From Psychrobacter glacincola (GTDB lineage: Bacteria; Pseudomonadota; Gammaproteobacteria; Pseudomonadales; Moraxellaceae), in the NCBI GenBank assembly GCA_001411745.2, contig LIQB01000011.1, positions 1-64,000 on the forward strand: a DNA stretch of 64,000 nucleotides, written 5' to 3'. The position numbers and the translations under genes are program-made. This document shows positions 63,867-64,000 of this stretch, one piece after another; position 1 is the stretch's first letter; each line of letters starts with the position of its first letter. Below the pieces are notes generated by a model that was given only the letters and a program-made list of their open reading frames with translations, made no database searches and was not told the origin of the DNA.

Positions 63867-64000
63867 ATGTCACAAGCTCTACTATCCGACCCTATATTGG
63901 TCTTTGATATCGAAACTGTCGCTGATACCGATGCGGCGCGCCGTATCTATCCGCAATTGGCAGAGTTGAATGATGCAGATGCATTGAGCGCACTCACAGC
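63867..64000 (+). CDS. Predicted 3'-5' exonuclease, N-terminus (cut by window edge)
   Basis: The visible 44 codons read MSQALLSDPILVFDIETVAD and continue into RRIYPQL. The ILVFDIETVAD segment is the ExoI motif (DxE) of DnaQ-like exonucleases, in the form typical of the PolB-related 3'-5' exonuclease family. An AGGA site lies 7 nt before the ATG, and it starts 56 bp after cysM in the same direction, so cotranscription is likely. The rest of the gene is outside the window. Confidence 0.7.
   Translation, partial: MSQALLSDPILVFDIETVADTDAARRIYPQLAELNDADALSALT

Overview
The window looks like a piece of chromosome from a non-enteric gammaproteobacterium of the family Moraxellaceae, most likely Psychrobacter. 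This is inferred from the protein sequences, moderate-to-low GC with AT-rich intergenic DNA, a tRNA-tufB cluster in the Pseudomonadota order, a BarA/GacS kinase divergent from cysM, and a metX-metW pair. No database search was possible. There is no prophage, CRISPR array, rRNA operon or intact insertion sequence. Most of the content is core housekeeping with a few accessory genes between.

Layout. 1-1.2 kb: start of tuf plus four tRNA genes (Thr-TGT, Tyr-GTA, Gly-TCC, Thr-GGT), all on the minus strand. 1.3-8.1 kb: minus-strand genes trpE, a tail-anchored FHA protein, a DUF3298 protein, prfC and a lipoprotein. 8.4-12 kb: ohr and polA. 12.1-17.3 kb: an accessory stretch with a Mrr-type nuclease/STAND NTPase (probable anti-phage protein), an unknown secreted protein, an outer-membrane beta-barrel and an inner-membrane protein. 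17.6-22.5 kb: an SDR oxidoreductase, a parallel beta-helix lipoprotein, a very acidic small protein, a membrane protein and hemH. 22.8-28.3 kb: metX-metW, a Sel1 protein flanked by two copies of a 176-bp MITE-like element, a DUF2569 protein and trhO. 28.4-33.1 kb: periplasmic hydroxyisourate hydrolase, serA divergent from a D-2-hydroxyglutarate dehydrogenase-like gene, and a membrane-anchored BLUF photoreceptor. 33.7-48.8 kb: GNAT-nitrilase fusion, thioredoxin-like protein, ileS-lspA, GST, CSD-DUF1294, fkpB, aldo/keto reductase, plsC, hflX, lrgAB and a lytic transglycosylase. 49-51 kb: rpsB-tsf. 51.4-55.9 kb: a five-gene signalling operon. 56.2-64 kb: Bcr/CflA efflux pump, crotonase, BarA/GacS, cysM and the start of an exonuclease gene.

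The most interesting unit is the minus-strand operon at 51.4-55.9 kb. It encodes a solute-binding lipoprotein, a membrane kinase with a CheA-like Hpt and ATPase but no CheW-type domain, a CheY-like receiver, and two CheX-like phosphatases. No chemoreceptor, CheW, CheR, CheB or flagellar gene is present. I read it as a self-contained 'chemotaxis-style' phosphorelay driven by a periplasmic amino-acid sensor. Its output is not visible here.

The other signals worth attention are the nuclease-STAND protein, the paired MITE-like elements, a second diverged repeat family of about 80 bp found three times in front of genes, and several large perfect dyads. Many Rho-independent terminators separate the transcription units cleanly, and in several places they decide the choice of start codon.
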